Shown one piece after another: positions 17,025 to 24,719 of a DNA stretch of 46,625 nt. A model generated the notes under the pieces. It was not told where the DNA came from, searched no databases, and saw only the letters and a list, made by a program, of their open reading frames with translations. Numbering within the stretch: the stretch's first letter is position 1; the number at the start of each line of letters is the position of its first letter. Source of the DNA: Chlamydiota bacterium. Its GTDB lineage: Bacteria > Chlamydiota > Chlamydiia > Chlamydiales > Parachlamydiaceae. The stretch is from assembly GCA_013286075.1 (NCBI GenBank), contig JABDGJ010000005.1:1-46625 (forward strand), in the 5' to 3' direction. The position numbers were made by a program, and so were the translations under genes.

Positions 17025-17429
17025 ATGTCTAAGATACTCTGGAAAGAACGACTTGGTTGGACAGACGAACACATTGAAGATCTCCGATACACAGGTTTTT
17101 CTTATATACGACAAGGAAAATACGACATTGCTCTCTCTTTTTTTGAAGCCTTAATTATCTTAGACCCCAATAGTTCCTATGACTTGCAAACGTTAGGGGC
17201 TATTTATCTGCAAATCAATCAACACAATAAAGCGTTGGAATATTTTGATCGAGCTCTTCGATTGAAAGGGACTGACCAAGGGGCAGTACTACTCAATTTA
17301 GCTAAAACTTTTTTTAGTTTAGAAAAAAAAGCGGAAGGAATGAAAATTCTGCAACAATTAAAAAAACATTCCAACAAAGAAATCGCAAATCAAGCAAAAG
17401 CTCTTCTTTTGGCTTATTTACCGAAGTGA
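17025..17429 (+). CDS. TPR protein (CT274-like), SycD/LcrH-type repeats
   Basis: A 134-residue protein of about three tetratricopeptide repeats: DLRYTGFSYIRQGKYDIALS, LQTLGAIYLQINQHNKALEY and VLLNLAKTFFSLEKKAEG. Small TPR proteins of this size in chlamydiae include type III secretion chaperones; this one occupies the CT274 slot before dnaA. Its partner is unknown. Both ends are set by repeats: the 16854-17024 element supplies the ribosome binding site, and the last codons and TGA (LPK, stop) lie within the start of a TACCGAAGTG repeat at 17418. The natural C-terminus may therefore have been altered. Confidence 0.85.
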   Translation: MSKILWKERLGWTDEHIEDLRYTGFSYIRQGKYDIALSFFEALIILDPNSSYDLQTLGAIYLQINQHNKALEYFDRALRLKGTDQGAVLLNLAKTFFSLEKKAEGMKILQQLKKHSNKEIANQAKALLLAYLPK

Positions 17430-17464
17430 ATTCAAAATTCCCAAGCTTGAATTCTCTTCAGTAC
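17418..17464. repeat. Short TACCGAAGTG-family hairpin at the 3' end of the TPR gene
   Basis: TTACCGAAGTGAATTCAAAA and the inverse of CAAGCTTGAATTCTCTTCAGTA form a two-ended minimal copy, GAATTCAA pairing with TTGAATTC. It supplies the stop codon of the TPR gene and could act as a transcription terminator, though there is no long T run. Confidence 0.6.
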
Positions 17465-17658
17465 ACCATTCTTTAATTGACTGATTATCAAAAGAAATGA
17501 AGAAAATGACCAGATAATGAGGCAAAAAAAGGAAAATTTTTTTTTCTTTTGCTTCGGTTTTTTTGATACTCAGTGGGTTATTCATTTGCGAAAAATGATC
17601 TTGCGGAAAGTTCTTGCCACGTAAGATTAGCTCATGCTAGATTTTTCCTAAATAAGCT

Positions 17659-17674
17659 CCACAACCACTTGTGG
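17659..17674. promoter_or_regulatory. Inverted repeat upstream of dnaA, possible operator or DnaA box pair
   Basis: CCACAACCACTTGTGG is a perfect 6-base inverted repeat with a 4-base spacer, 34 bases before the dnaA ATG. TTGTGGAAA resembles a degenerate DnaA box, so autoregulation by DnaA is possible. A TTGTGG-N16-TTATAA pair overlapping it could be a promoter. None of this is more than suggestive. The rest of 17465-17658 shows only T-rich runs. Confidence 0.3.
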
Positions 17675-17707
17675 AAACGTTGTTTATAACTTATAAGGAT
17701 TGAGATT

Positions 17708-19066
17708 ATGTTAGCATGTGATACTAGAGAAGCTTGGACGCAGTTCTTAGAATTTGTGAAAACGCAATGTTCTTTAGCTGCTTACGGTAATTGGTTTGCA
17801 CCTATCCGCCTCATAGATGCCACAAGCGAACAAATTACATTAGAAGTTCCAAATTATTTTGTACAAGAATATCTAATCACAAACTATAAAGAAGATCTTC
17901 GCGCCTTTTTGCCAGTAAATAATTTGGGTGAACCGGCTATTCAATTTGTATTAGCCCCTCCTCCCCCCAAAAAAAATCCAACAGCGCAACCTCTCAAATC
18001 ATCGCCACTCTCCTCCTCTCCCGAATCCAATCCCAATTCTTATCCTGATGTAAAATTAAACAATAATTATCGATTCGAAAATTTCATCGAAGGACCTACG
18101 AATCAGTTTGTAAAAGCTGTAGCCATGGGAATTGCCCTTCGTCCCGGTCAATCCTATAACCCTCTTGTTATTCATGGAGGAGTTGGTTTAGGAAAGACAC
18201 ACATCCTACATAGCATTGGTCATTACATCCGAGAAAACCATAAAAAATTGCGCATTCATTTCATTACTACGGAAGCTTTTATCAATGATTTAGTTGATAG
18301 TTTGCGAAATAAAACAGTAGATCGAATGAAGAAATTTTATCGCTCCGATGTAGATGTCTTATTAGTAGATGATGTGCAATTTTTGCAAAATCGATTGCCT
18401 TTTGAAGAAGAATTATCTTACACATTCGAGGCTTTAAAAAATAAAGGGGCCCAAATTGTCATTACTAGCGATAAACCCCCTTCTCTTCTCAAGTTATCCG
18501 AACGAACGATCGGAAAAATGGAAGGAGGCCTAGTAGCTCGAATGACAATTCCTGAACTCGAAACTCGTGTTGCGATTTTACAATACAAAGCAGAACAAAA
18601 GGGATTGCATATTCCTCATAAAGTGGCATTTTTCATTGCCGAGCACATCCACAATAACGTGAGACAATTGGAAGGAGCGGTTAATCGCTTAAGCGCGCAT
18701 TGCCGAATGATGAATTTGAACATCACGGAAGAATTGGTAACCAAAACTTTGCGCGAAATGCTCCAACAGGCCCCTCAAGAAAAAATTACTATTGAACAGA
18801 TCTTAAAAAGTGTTGCTTCTGTTTTCCAAGTTCGGGTAAGTGATCTGCGAGGATCAAATCGAACGCAAAACATTGCGCTTCCGCGCCAAGTTGCCATGTA
18901 TTTAGCAAGAGAAATGATTAACGAATCATTAATGATGCTAGGCGTTTCCTTCGGAAAAAAACATTCTACTATTTTACACGCTTGTAAAAATATCGAGAAA
19001 AAAGTCGTAACTGACGAACAACTACGCCAAAAAATAGGTGAAGTTCGCCGAAATATTGAATCATGA
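17708..19066 (+). CDS. dnaA: Chromosomal replication initiator protein DnaA
   Basis: A 452-residue AAA+ initiator that binds oriC and melts DNA. Domain I covers residues ~1-85. A Pro/Ser-rich linker follows (PPPPKKNPTAQPLKSS region). The AAA+ domain carries Walker A in GGVGLGKTHILHSIG and Walker B in VLLVDDVQFL. The domain IV helix-turn-helix includes SDLRGSNRTQNIALPRQVAM and the signature FGKKHSTILHACKNIE. The start has AAGGA about 9 bases upstream. Chlamydiae carry two dnaA genes; context (after the CT273/CT274-like pair) points to the CT275 copy. Its stop overlaps the corA start as ATGA. Confidence 0.95.
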   Translation: MLACDTREAWTQFLEFVKTQCSLAAYGNWFAPIRLIDATSEQITLEVPNYFVQEYLITNYKEDLRAFLPVNNLGEPAIQFVLAPPPPKKNPTAQPLKSSPLSSSPESNPNSYPDVKLNNNYRFENFIEGPTNQFVKAVAMGIALRPGQSYNPLVIHGGVGLGKTHILHSIGHYIRENHKKLRIHFITTEAFINDLVDSLRNKTVDRMKKFYRSDVDVLLVDDVQFLQNRLPFEEELSYTFEALKNKGAQIVITSDKPPSLLKLSERTIGKMEGGLVARMTIPELETRVAILQYKAEQKGLHIPHKVAFFIAEHIHNNVRQLEGAVNRLSAHCRMMNLNITEELVTKTLREMLQQAPQEKITIEQILKSVASVFQVRVSDLRGSNRTQNIALPRQVAMYLAREMINESLMMLGVSFGKKHSTILHACKNIEKKVVTDEQLRQKIGEVRRNIES

Positions 19067-20097
19067 AATCTACAGAAAACCCTATACCTTTACAAAACGG
19101 GGGCGTAAACTCACAACGGATTCGTCTTTCGCTTATCGCTTATAATCAAGAAGAATTCTTTGAAAAAGAAAATGCCTCTTTGGAAGAATGTTTAGAAGAT
19201 ATTGCCACTCCTCGCGTGACTTGGATACAAGTCTATGGGGTCTCAAGCTCACAAGAAGTTGTCTCTATTGCCAAACATTTTAAATTGCATACATTGGTCT
19301 TGGAAGATATTCTTCACACAACGCAACGAGCAAAATTGGATACGTATCAGGAACAAGTATTCATCATCTCCCGACTTCTTCATTATAGTGAAAAAAAAGC
19401 GAACCTAAATGACGAGCAGATTAGCTTTGTATTTGGTCCTCAATATTTAATTTCTTTTGTCGAAAAAGAAGAAACGATTTTTCTCCCAATTATTGATCAT
19501 ATTCGGCAAAAAGGGCATCGGATCCGATCTTTGGGAACAGACTATCTTGCTTACTCCATCTTGGATGTTATTGTCGACTCGTATTTTGTGGTCTTAGAAA
19601 AAGTGAATATTTATCTGGACCAACTAGAAGAACAATTGAATATTCCCACTAGCAATCGACTCATACAAAACATCCAAAGAGCAAAGCACGACATGGTCAT
19701 TCTTCGGAAAGCAATGTGGCCTATGCGCGATGTAGTCAACCGGTTTTTGCATTTAGAGGAAAAGGCTATTCATCCAACAACACAAATTTTTTTACGCGAT
19801 GTGTATGATCATATTGTCCAAATCATCGACATCATTGAAGGATTCCGCGATATTGTAGCAGGAATGATGGATATTTACCTGTCCAATATCAATATTCGAA
19901 CAAATGACATTATTAAAGTACTCACCATGGTTTCGACCATATTTGTTCCCCTCACATTTATTACAGGCTTCTATGGAATGAATTTTGAATACTTTCCCGA
20001 ACTGCACATCCACTGGTTTTATCCTTTTGTACTCTTCATTATGCTAACAGTCGCCTGCTCCATGCTTCTCTTCTTCCGCAAAAAGAAATGGGTATAA
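19063..20097 (+). CDS. corA: Magnesium/cobalt transport protein CorA
   Basis: A 344-residue CorA-type divalent cation channel. The long N-terminal cytosolic domain is followed by the extended helix (LEEQLNIPTSNRLIQNIQRA and on) and two C-terminal membrane segments. The first segment ends in the selectivity motif YGMN, followed by a short periplasmic loop with acidic FPELH and a final segment PFVLFIMLTVACSMLLFF. The C-terminus is basic (RKKKW). The start overlaps the dnaA stop by 4 bases, so the pair is probably co-transcribed. It converges on comF across a 97-base gap containing half a TACCGAAGTG repeat. Confidence 0.93.
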   Translation: MKSTENPIPLQNGGVNSQRIRLSLIAYNQEEFFEKENASLEECLEDIATPRVTWIQVYGVSSSQEVVSIAKHFKLHTLVLEDILHTTQRAKLDTYQEQVFIISRLLHYSEKKANLNDEQISFVFGPQYLISFVEKEETIFLPIIDHIRQKGHRIRSLGTDYLAYSILDVIVDSYFVVLEKVNIYLDQLEEQLNIPTSNRLIQNIQRAKHDMVILRKAMWPMRDVVNRFLHLEEKAIHPTTQIFLRDVYDHIVQIIDIIEGFRDIVAGMMDIYLSNINIRTNDIIKVLTMVSTIFVPLTFITGFYGMNFEYFPELHIHWFYPFVLFIMLTVACSMLLFFRKKKWV

Positions 20098-20131
20098 AAA
20101 ACTATCAAATGGGGTCTGGCTTGTGATTTGA

Positions 20132-20192
20132 GCTTTTAATCGCGGGAGCTTTCGCGTTGCCACAAACCAAATTTTGAGACCACTTGGGTATA
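20132..20192. repeat. TACCGAAGTG-family repeat, right half
   Basis: CTTTTAATCGCGGGAGCTTT through CAAATTTTGAGACCACTTGG and GTATA repeats the right arm of the 14792-14953 palindrome almost exactly. It lies between the convergent genes corA and comF, ending 2 bases from the comF stop. Confidence 0.75.
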
Positions 20193-20194
20193 TC

Positions 20195-20932
20195 TTACAC
20201 TGAATGGGTTTTACAGAAGGTAATGGCATAGAGAGCGGTGGGTTCTTGTTCCTTAAGAATCTGTGCACATCGATGTAAAGTATGGCCAGAAGTGACTACA
20301 TCATCTACGACGAGAACCACCTTATTTTTCAAAGAAAAAGAATGGTGGAAAGAAAAGCGATCGTCTTGTAGCTGTCTTCTTTGTTCTAAAGACAATTCAG
20401 CTTGTGAATAATCGCCGCTTTTTCGCCGGAGAACATTCTTTGTAGGACAGCGCAAAAAACGGCTCATTTCCTGTGCAAGAAGATCGCTTTGATTATATTT
20501 TCTTTCCATCCATCGCAAAAAAGAGATAGGTACTGGAACAATCACATCGGGAATAGGCCAATGTAATCTTTCCCATTGCGCCACTAAAAAAGCTCCCATT
20601 CCTTGTGCAAGATAGGATTGGTTATAATACTTCAATTGCCGAATGAGAGTTCCAGCGGGACCTTCATACTCAAAACAACTTGCTATTCCCGCATACAAAG
20701 AAGGATATTTGATGCAAATTTGACATAACTCTCCTTCATCGGAAAGAAAATGGAAGCATCTCGGACATCGCTCTTCTGGATTGATTAATTCTAAAGAAGA
20801 AGAACAGTCGTGGCACAATACAATGGGTTCTGGACTCAATAAAGCTCGACAATGAAGACATTTAGATGGGTAGACGAAATGAAGAAGAGATTTTCCCAAT
20901 TGTCGAAAACAATCGTAAATAAACTTGTGCAT
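20195..20932 (-). CDS. comF: ComF family protein (phosphoribosyltransferase-like)
   Basis: A 245-residue protein with an N-terminal double zinc-ribbon (CLHC ... CHDC, then CPRC ... CQIC between residues ~24 and 80) and a C-terminal PRTase domain with the PRPP-binding loop VVLVVDDVVTSGHTL. ComF proteins are associated with DNA uptake in other bacteria, but the biochemical role in chlamydiae is unknown. The start ATG 20932 lies only 17 bases from a GAGGGT-type element, and no good ribosome binding site remains upstream, so the native leader may have been displaced. Confidence 0.88.
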   Translation of the reverse strand: MHKFIYDCFRQLGKSLLHFVYPSKCLHCRALLSPEPIVLCHDCSSSLELINPEERCPRCFHFLSDEGELCQICIKYPSLYAGIASCFEYEGPAGTLIRQLKYYNQSYLAQGMGAFLVAQWERLHWPIPDVIVPVPISFLRWMERKYNQSDLLAQEMSRFLRCPTKNVLRRKSGDYSQAELSLEQRRQLQDDRFSFHHSFSLKNKVVLVVDDVVTSGHTLHRCAQILKEQEPTALYAITFCKTHSV

Positions 20933-20949
20933 CTTAGCGGAACATGCCC

Positions 20950-21195
20950 TAAGAGGGTGTTTTGTAATTATAATAGCCTTGCTTTGAAATTATTTTCTCC
21001 CTAGGAGACAGTCTCTAAATAGACTTCTTTCGAAATTCCAAAGGGTTATAGTCGATTAAGTTTTAAAACTCCTCTGTGATCTCTGTGGGCTCTGTGGTAG
21101 ATATTGTTCTTGTCATGCAAAACTCTAGCAATTTTTCGATACAAAGCGAGTTTTAGAAAGAAGCAAAGCTATTATAATTACAAAACACCCTCTAA
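20950..21195. mobile_element. GAGGGT-type inverted-repeat element with 3-bp target duplication TAA
   Basis: Ends are GAGGGTGTTTTGTAATTATA at 20953 and its inverse ending CACCCTC at 21192, flanked on both sides by TAA (20950-20952, 21193-21195). The interior has CTAGGAGACAGTCTCTAAA, a TAGACTTCTTTCGAAATTCC string, and half of the CACAGAG repeat. No transposase. It accounts for the gap between the kinase-like gene and comF and would separate them transcriptionally unless it is read through. Confidence 0.8.
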
Positions 21196-21198
21196 CCT

Positions 21199-22158
21199 TT
21201 ACAAAAGATTTTTTTTCAAAGAGCTGGGGTCTAATTCGGCAAAATTGATTTTTTCTTCTGCAAATTTTTCGTATGAATCTGATAAAAAAGAGGTGATTTC
21301 TTCTTCAAATTGTGGATAGCAATGATGGATCCACGTGACAATCTTATACATGATAAATTGAAGGTCGTATTTGTACTTTGCAAGTTCTTGAATTTCATGA
21401 TTCTTATGCAATTTCCCCACATCTAAATGGAAGGGAAGTCCATCCACAAAACCCGTGTTCTGTAGTACTCCATGATCGTGGTCGTATAACCCATTATGAT
21501 ATTCGGAAATATACATGTTAAAAATTTGCGCTAATCCCTCTTTAGCCTTGAGTAGATTTTCCTTTTTTAACCATTCATGTAGGCAAGACCGAAGTGTCTT
21601 TCCTTTCTTTTGAACGAGAAATACGACATCGTCTAAATAAACCTCTCTTTCCCAACCGATTTTATCGAAAAGAGACGTCTTTACATGCAAAAATTTCGTG
21701 GGGACCAAATGAACATAGAGGAGTTGCGTATTTTTTCGATTTTCTCGAAAAGCTAAGTCATATCCATTAAAAACCCCAACTAATTTTCGGTGTTTTCGAG
21801 CTGCCAATTGATCGCGATATTGATGAAAGAAAGGAAGAAAAAATAGTTGTTCTGCTAGCCAATTGGGTTTCAAATGCTTAAATTTAAAAAATTTAATCAC
21901 ATATTTTTCATCTTTACTGACAAAGGCATAGCATTGCGCTCCTTTCCCTATGTATCGAAAGGGCTGAGAAAGAACTTCGACTAGAGTTTTTTGCTCCTCC
22001 TCTGTTAAAAGAGGAGTCTGCCACTGGGGGGTAAAAGGAAAGTCGTACGTAATATTTCCTATTCGGAAGTCATCAGTAAGATAATAATATAACCGAGCCA
22101 ACCCAAAGAGCAGAACACAAGGAAGCAAGATCAATATCCAGCGTTTAGGTCGTTTCAT
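21199..22158 (-). CDS. Membrane-anchored protein with protein-kinase-like fold
   Basis: A 319-residue protein I cannot name. An N-terminal membrane anchor or signal (WILILLPCVLLFGLARLYYYL, residues ~7-27) precedes a kinase-like domain. A glycine-rich turn IGKGAQCYAF is followed by VIKFFKF (candidate ATP-binding Lys). The later HDHGVLQNTGFVDGLPFHLD resembles a catalytic loop with HxDxG..xN and an Asp in place of DFG. Overall it looks like a divergent aminoglycoside-phosphotransferase or lipopolysaccharide-kinase type enzyme. Whether it faces periplasm or cytosol depends on whether the N-terminus is cleaved. Activity is inferred. Confidence 0.6.
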   Translation of the reverse strand: MKRPKRWILILLPCVLLFGLARLYYYLTDDFRIGNITYDFPFTPQWQTPLLTEEEQKTLVEVLSQPFRYIGKGAQCYAFVSKDEKYVIKFFKFKHLKPNWLAEQLFFLPFFHQYRDQLAARKHRKLVGVFNGYDLAFRENRKNTQLLYVHLVPTKFLHVKTSLFDKIGWEREVYLDDVVFLVQKKGKTLRSCLHEWLKKENLLKAKEGLAQIFNMYISEYHNGLYDHDHGVLQNTGFVDGLPFHLDVGKLHKNHEIQELAKYKYDLQFIMYKIVTWIHHCYPQFEEEITSFLSDSYEKFAEEKINFAELDPSSLKKNLL

Positions 22159-22195
22159 TGCTTATCCCGTAGTTTTTTTTGAAGATTATATCTAT

Positions 22196-23647
22196 TTATT
22201 CATTAAAAAACATGGTAAGTAATCTTCTCGCTTGGTCTTTGGCTATTTTCCCTGGGAACCACAAACAAAATTGTCCTAATGCCTGTTCTATAAACATTTC
22301 ATATCCATATACGATCTGGCAGTTTTTACTAGCGGCCTGCTGTAAAAAAGTCGTTTCCTTGGGAGCAATAGTCACATCCATTGCAATGGTTTTTGGAAGA
22401 ATCATCGACAAATCTATCGGCATAGGATGAGGCGTGCAATTAATTAAAAAATCATACCCTTGCCCATTTTCTCTTATTCCATCCAATCCAATCCCCTTGC
22501 ACCCTAATTGAGCAGCGACTTCTTTGCTTTTTCTTGCCTCTCGACTTACTATAACTACCTCGCAACCTCTCTTCAATGCTTCATGGGCAATCGCTCTAGC
22601 GACTCCTCCAGCTCCAATCAGAACCATTTTTTTCCCCTGGACAACCTTTTTTCTTTCTAGTGCGTCTAAAGCCCCTACCCCATCGGTGTTGTATCCTATA
22701 ATTGATTGTTGTCTAACAACAAGAGTATTTACCGCTCCAATCGCACGAGCTTCTGGATCAATGTCATCGAGAAAACGGAGAATTTCCTCTTTCAGTGGCA
22801 TAGTTACACTTAATCCACCAAAAGAAAAACTTCTAGCAATAGAGAAAAAATTCGACAATTCTTCTTTTGAAACTCTCATTTTGACATAGACAGCATCCAA
22901 CCCAAAATGAGAAAAAAGATGATTATGAGTCACATGACTTGGACTTTGATCCACTGGATTCCCAATCAATCCCATTACCCTAGTTTCTGGATGGAGGAAA
23001 GAATACCTATATTGTTTGTGCAATACTTGTGCCGATAATTGACCGGAAATATTTTCTTCGTTTGGATCTATGGTGACATAAGTGATCGGACAATTGTGCC
23101 TAGGACTTAAAATTCGGCTAATTTGCCCATTTTTTCCCATACAAATAGGAATGAGTTTGTTATCTTGCCTTTTAGCCCATTGCATAAAACGGAGACATTG
23201 ATGTGTAGAATCCGTATACACAGCTATTTTATAGAATGCGGCCGGTATTTTTTTCATATGTAAAAAATGCTCATCGAGCTGTTCAGGCACTCCATCAAAA
23301 TGATGAGAAGAAAGAAGAATGGGGCAGTTATGTGCCTGGAACTCCGCAATGATATCGAGAGGAGTATCATGCTCTACATCAAAAAAAGCAGGTCGCAACG
23401 GAAGTAATTTTCGAAAAAGAGAATATCTCGTCTCTTCTGACCCAGAATACTTCCCTCCTTGCGAAGCTTTGCGCAAGGTAAAAATCATCGGTAGAAGATA
23501 CTGAGACAGAATCTGTTTTAACCAAACACAATCAATGACTTCAAAGTGATCCAATCTCAATTCAAGACAGGCTGCATAGAGCAAAGAATTTTCAATTTGC
23601 TGTTGCGCCAGAGCAAGAGAAGGGCCGACAATAACCGGACAAATCAT
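22196..23647 (-). CDS. aroDE: Bifunctional 3-dehydroquinate dehydratase / shikimate dehydrogenase
   Basis: A 483-residue fusion of steps 3 and 4 of the shikimate pathway. The first ~215 residues are a type I dehydroquinase: the MICPVIVGPS start, SSHHFDG (catalytic His) and FYKIAVY (Schiff-base Lys). The rest is shikimate dehydrogenase: MGLIGNPVDQSPSHVTHN, GLSVTMPLK (catalytic Lys), YNTDGVGALDAL (substrate Asp) and the NADP loop VLIGAGGVARAIAHEA. The same fusion is known in Chlamydia and in plants. The start is inside the aroB 3' end, a 56-base overlap. Confidence 0.95.
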   Translation of the reverse strand: MICPVIVGPSLALAQQQIENSLLYAACLELRLDHFEVIDCVWLKQILSQYLLPMIFTLRKASQGGKYSGSEETRYSLFRKLLPLRPAFFDVEHDTPLDIIAEFQAHNCPILLSSHHFDGVPEQLDEHFLHMKKIPAAFYKIAVYTDSTHQCLRFMQWAKRQDNKLIPICMGKNGQISRILSPRHNCPITYVTIDPNEENISGQLSAQVLHKQYRYSFLHPETRVMGLIGNPVDQSPSHVTHNHLFSHFGLDAVYVKMRVSKEELSNFFSIARSFSFGGLSVTMPLKEEILRFLDDIDPEARAIGAVNTLVVRQQSIIGYNTDGVGALDALERKKVVQGKKMVLIGAGGVARAIAHEALKRGCEVVIVSREARKSKEVAAQLGCKGIGLDGIRENGQGYDFLINCTPHPMPIDLSMILPKTIAMDVTIAPKETTFLQQAASKNCQIVYGYEMFIEQALGQFCLWFPGKIAKDQARRLLTMFFNE

Positions 23648-24716
23648 CTTTTAACCATTGTAATGTATGTTGCAAAGCACCGAATGGGATCGTGTGCGTG
23701 TATTGTTCATTGTCTTGAAGGCAGTTGCCAATGTCAGAAAGAAGGACAAATCTGGGAATCCCTTGCAATGATTTTTTATCTACTCTCAGAGTGCAAAACA
23801 GCTCTTCGGTGGAAATAGCAGAAAGGGTGTCAAAGGGAATAGAAAAACAGGTAATAAATTCAAAAATATTTTGGAAAGAAGCTGCTGGTAATATTCCAAG
23901 TTGTAGAGAAAGATAGCTCTCCGCCAATATTCCCATCGCAACCGCCTCTCCGTGAGAAAGTCTATACTGATTTACTCGTTCTAAGGCATGCCCAATGGTG
24001 TGTCCAAAATTCAATAATTGCCTCCTTCCCCGATCCAAATGATCTTCTTTGACCAGTTCGGTTTTAATTTGGCAACTCCCTCGAATAGCCTTTTCTACGG
24101 TTGTAGGGGTAAGAGAGAGCAATGCCTCTCTGTTGTTCTTTAAATAGCTATAATAAGCTTCATTCATAATCAGCCCATGCTTGATCATTTCAATCATCCC
24201 ATTTTGGATTTCTTTCTTAGGAAGAGTCTGTAGCAATATAGGATCGATAATGATTTTTGATGGCTCGTAGAAAGCACCGACTAAATTTTTTCCATAAGGA
24301 AGATTAACACCCGTTTTTCCTCCCATGCTGGCATCAACCATTCCCATCAAGGAAGTAGGAATAATAAACAAAGGGACCCCTCGACAATAGGTAGCAGCAA
24401 CAAATCCCGCGAGGTCGGTGACAACACCTCCGCCCAAGGCGATAATGCAAGTATCTCGACCTAGTTTTTTTTCAAATAATTGATTTTCTATCCATTCTTT
24501 TGTGTGCCGATTCTTATTCTCTTCCCCTCCGGAAAAAGAGAACAAAAATACTTCCCTTCCCATAGATAGCAATGTGTCGTACAGTTGCTTACCATATAAG
24601 GCTTCTACACAGTGATCTGTAATAATAGCGTAGCGAAAAGAACAATCGAACATATTTTCTGGGAGAGCTTTGAAAATTCCGTGCTGAATAATAAGAAGTT
24701 CTATGCCGTTCGACAT
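23592..24716 (-). CDS. aroB: 3-dehydroquinate synthase
   Basis: A 374-residue cytosolic NAD+/zinc enzyme that cyclises DAHP to 3-dehydroquinate. ALGGGVVTDLAGFVAATY, IPTSLMGMVDASMGGKTGVN, KNLVGAFYEPSKII and the metal-binding LLNFGHTIGHALE are family hallmarks. The alignment of conserved blocks appears to end near LQWLKDDL; about 15 further residues are read from DNA that also encodes the start of aroDE. The start ATG 24716 lies just after the aroC stop at 24720. Confidence 0.95.
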   Translation of the reverse strand: MSNGIELLIIQHGIFKALPENMFDCSFRYAIITDHCVEALYGKQLYDTLLSMGREVFLFSFSGGEENKNRHTKEWIENQLFEKKLGRDTCIIALGGGVVTDLAGFVAATYCRGVPLFIIPTSLMGMVDASMGGKTGVNLPYGKNLVGAFYEPSKIIIDPILLQTLPKKEIQNGMIEMIKHGLIMNEAYYSYLKNNREALLSLTPTTVEKAIRGSCQIKTELVKEDHLDRGRRQLLNFGHTIGHALERVNQYRLSHGEAVAMGILAESYLSLQLGILPAASFQNIFEFITCFSIPFDTLSAISTEELFCTLRVDKKSLQGIPRFVLLSDIGNCLQDNEQYTHTIPFGALQHTLQWLKDDLSGYCRPFSCSGATAN

Positions 24717-24719
24717 CTC

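Noticed and set aside
17430..17707. Possible replication origin next to dnaA
   Set aside because: Only one weak DnaA-box-like palindrome is visible, with no cluster of TTATCCACA sites or AT-rich unwinding region beside it.
20953..21192. Outward promoters at the ends of the GAGGGT elements (ATTATAAT in both arms)
   Set aside because: The palindromic ATTATAAT gives a -10-like box on both strands, but no -35 element is found at a suitable distance in the copies I checked.
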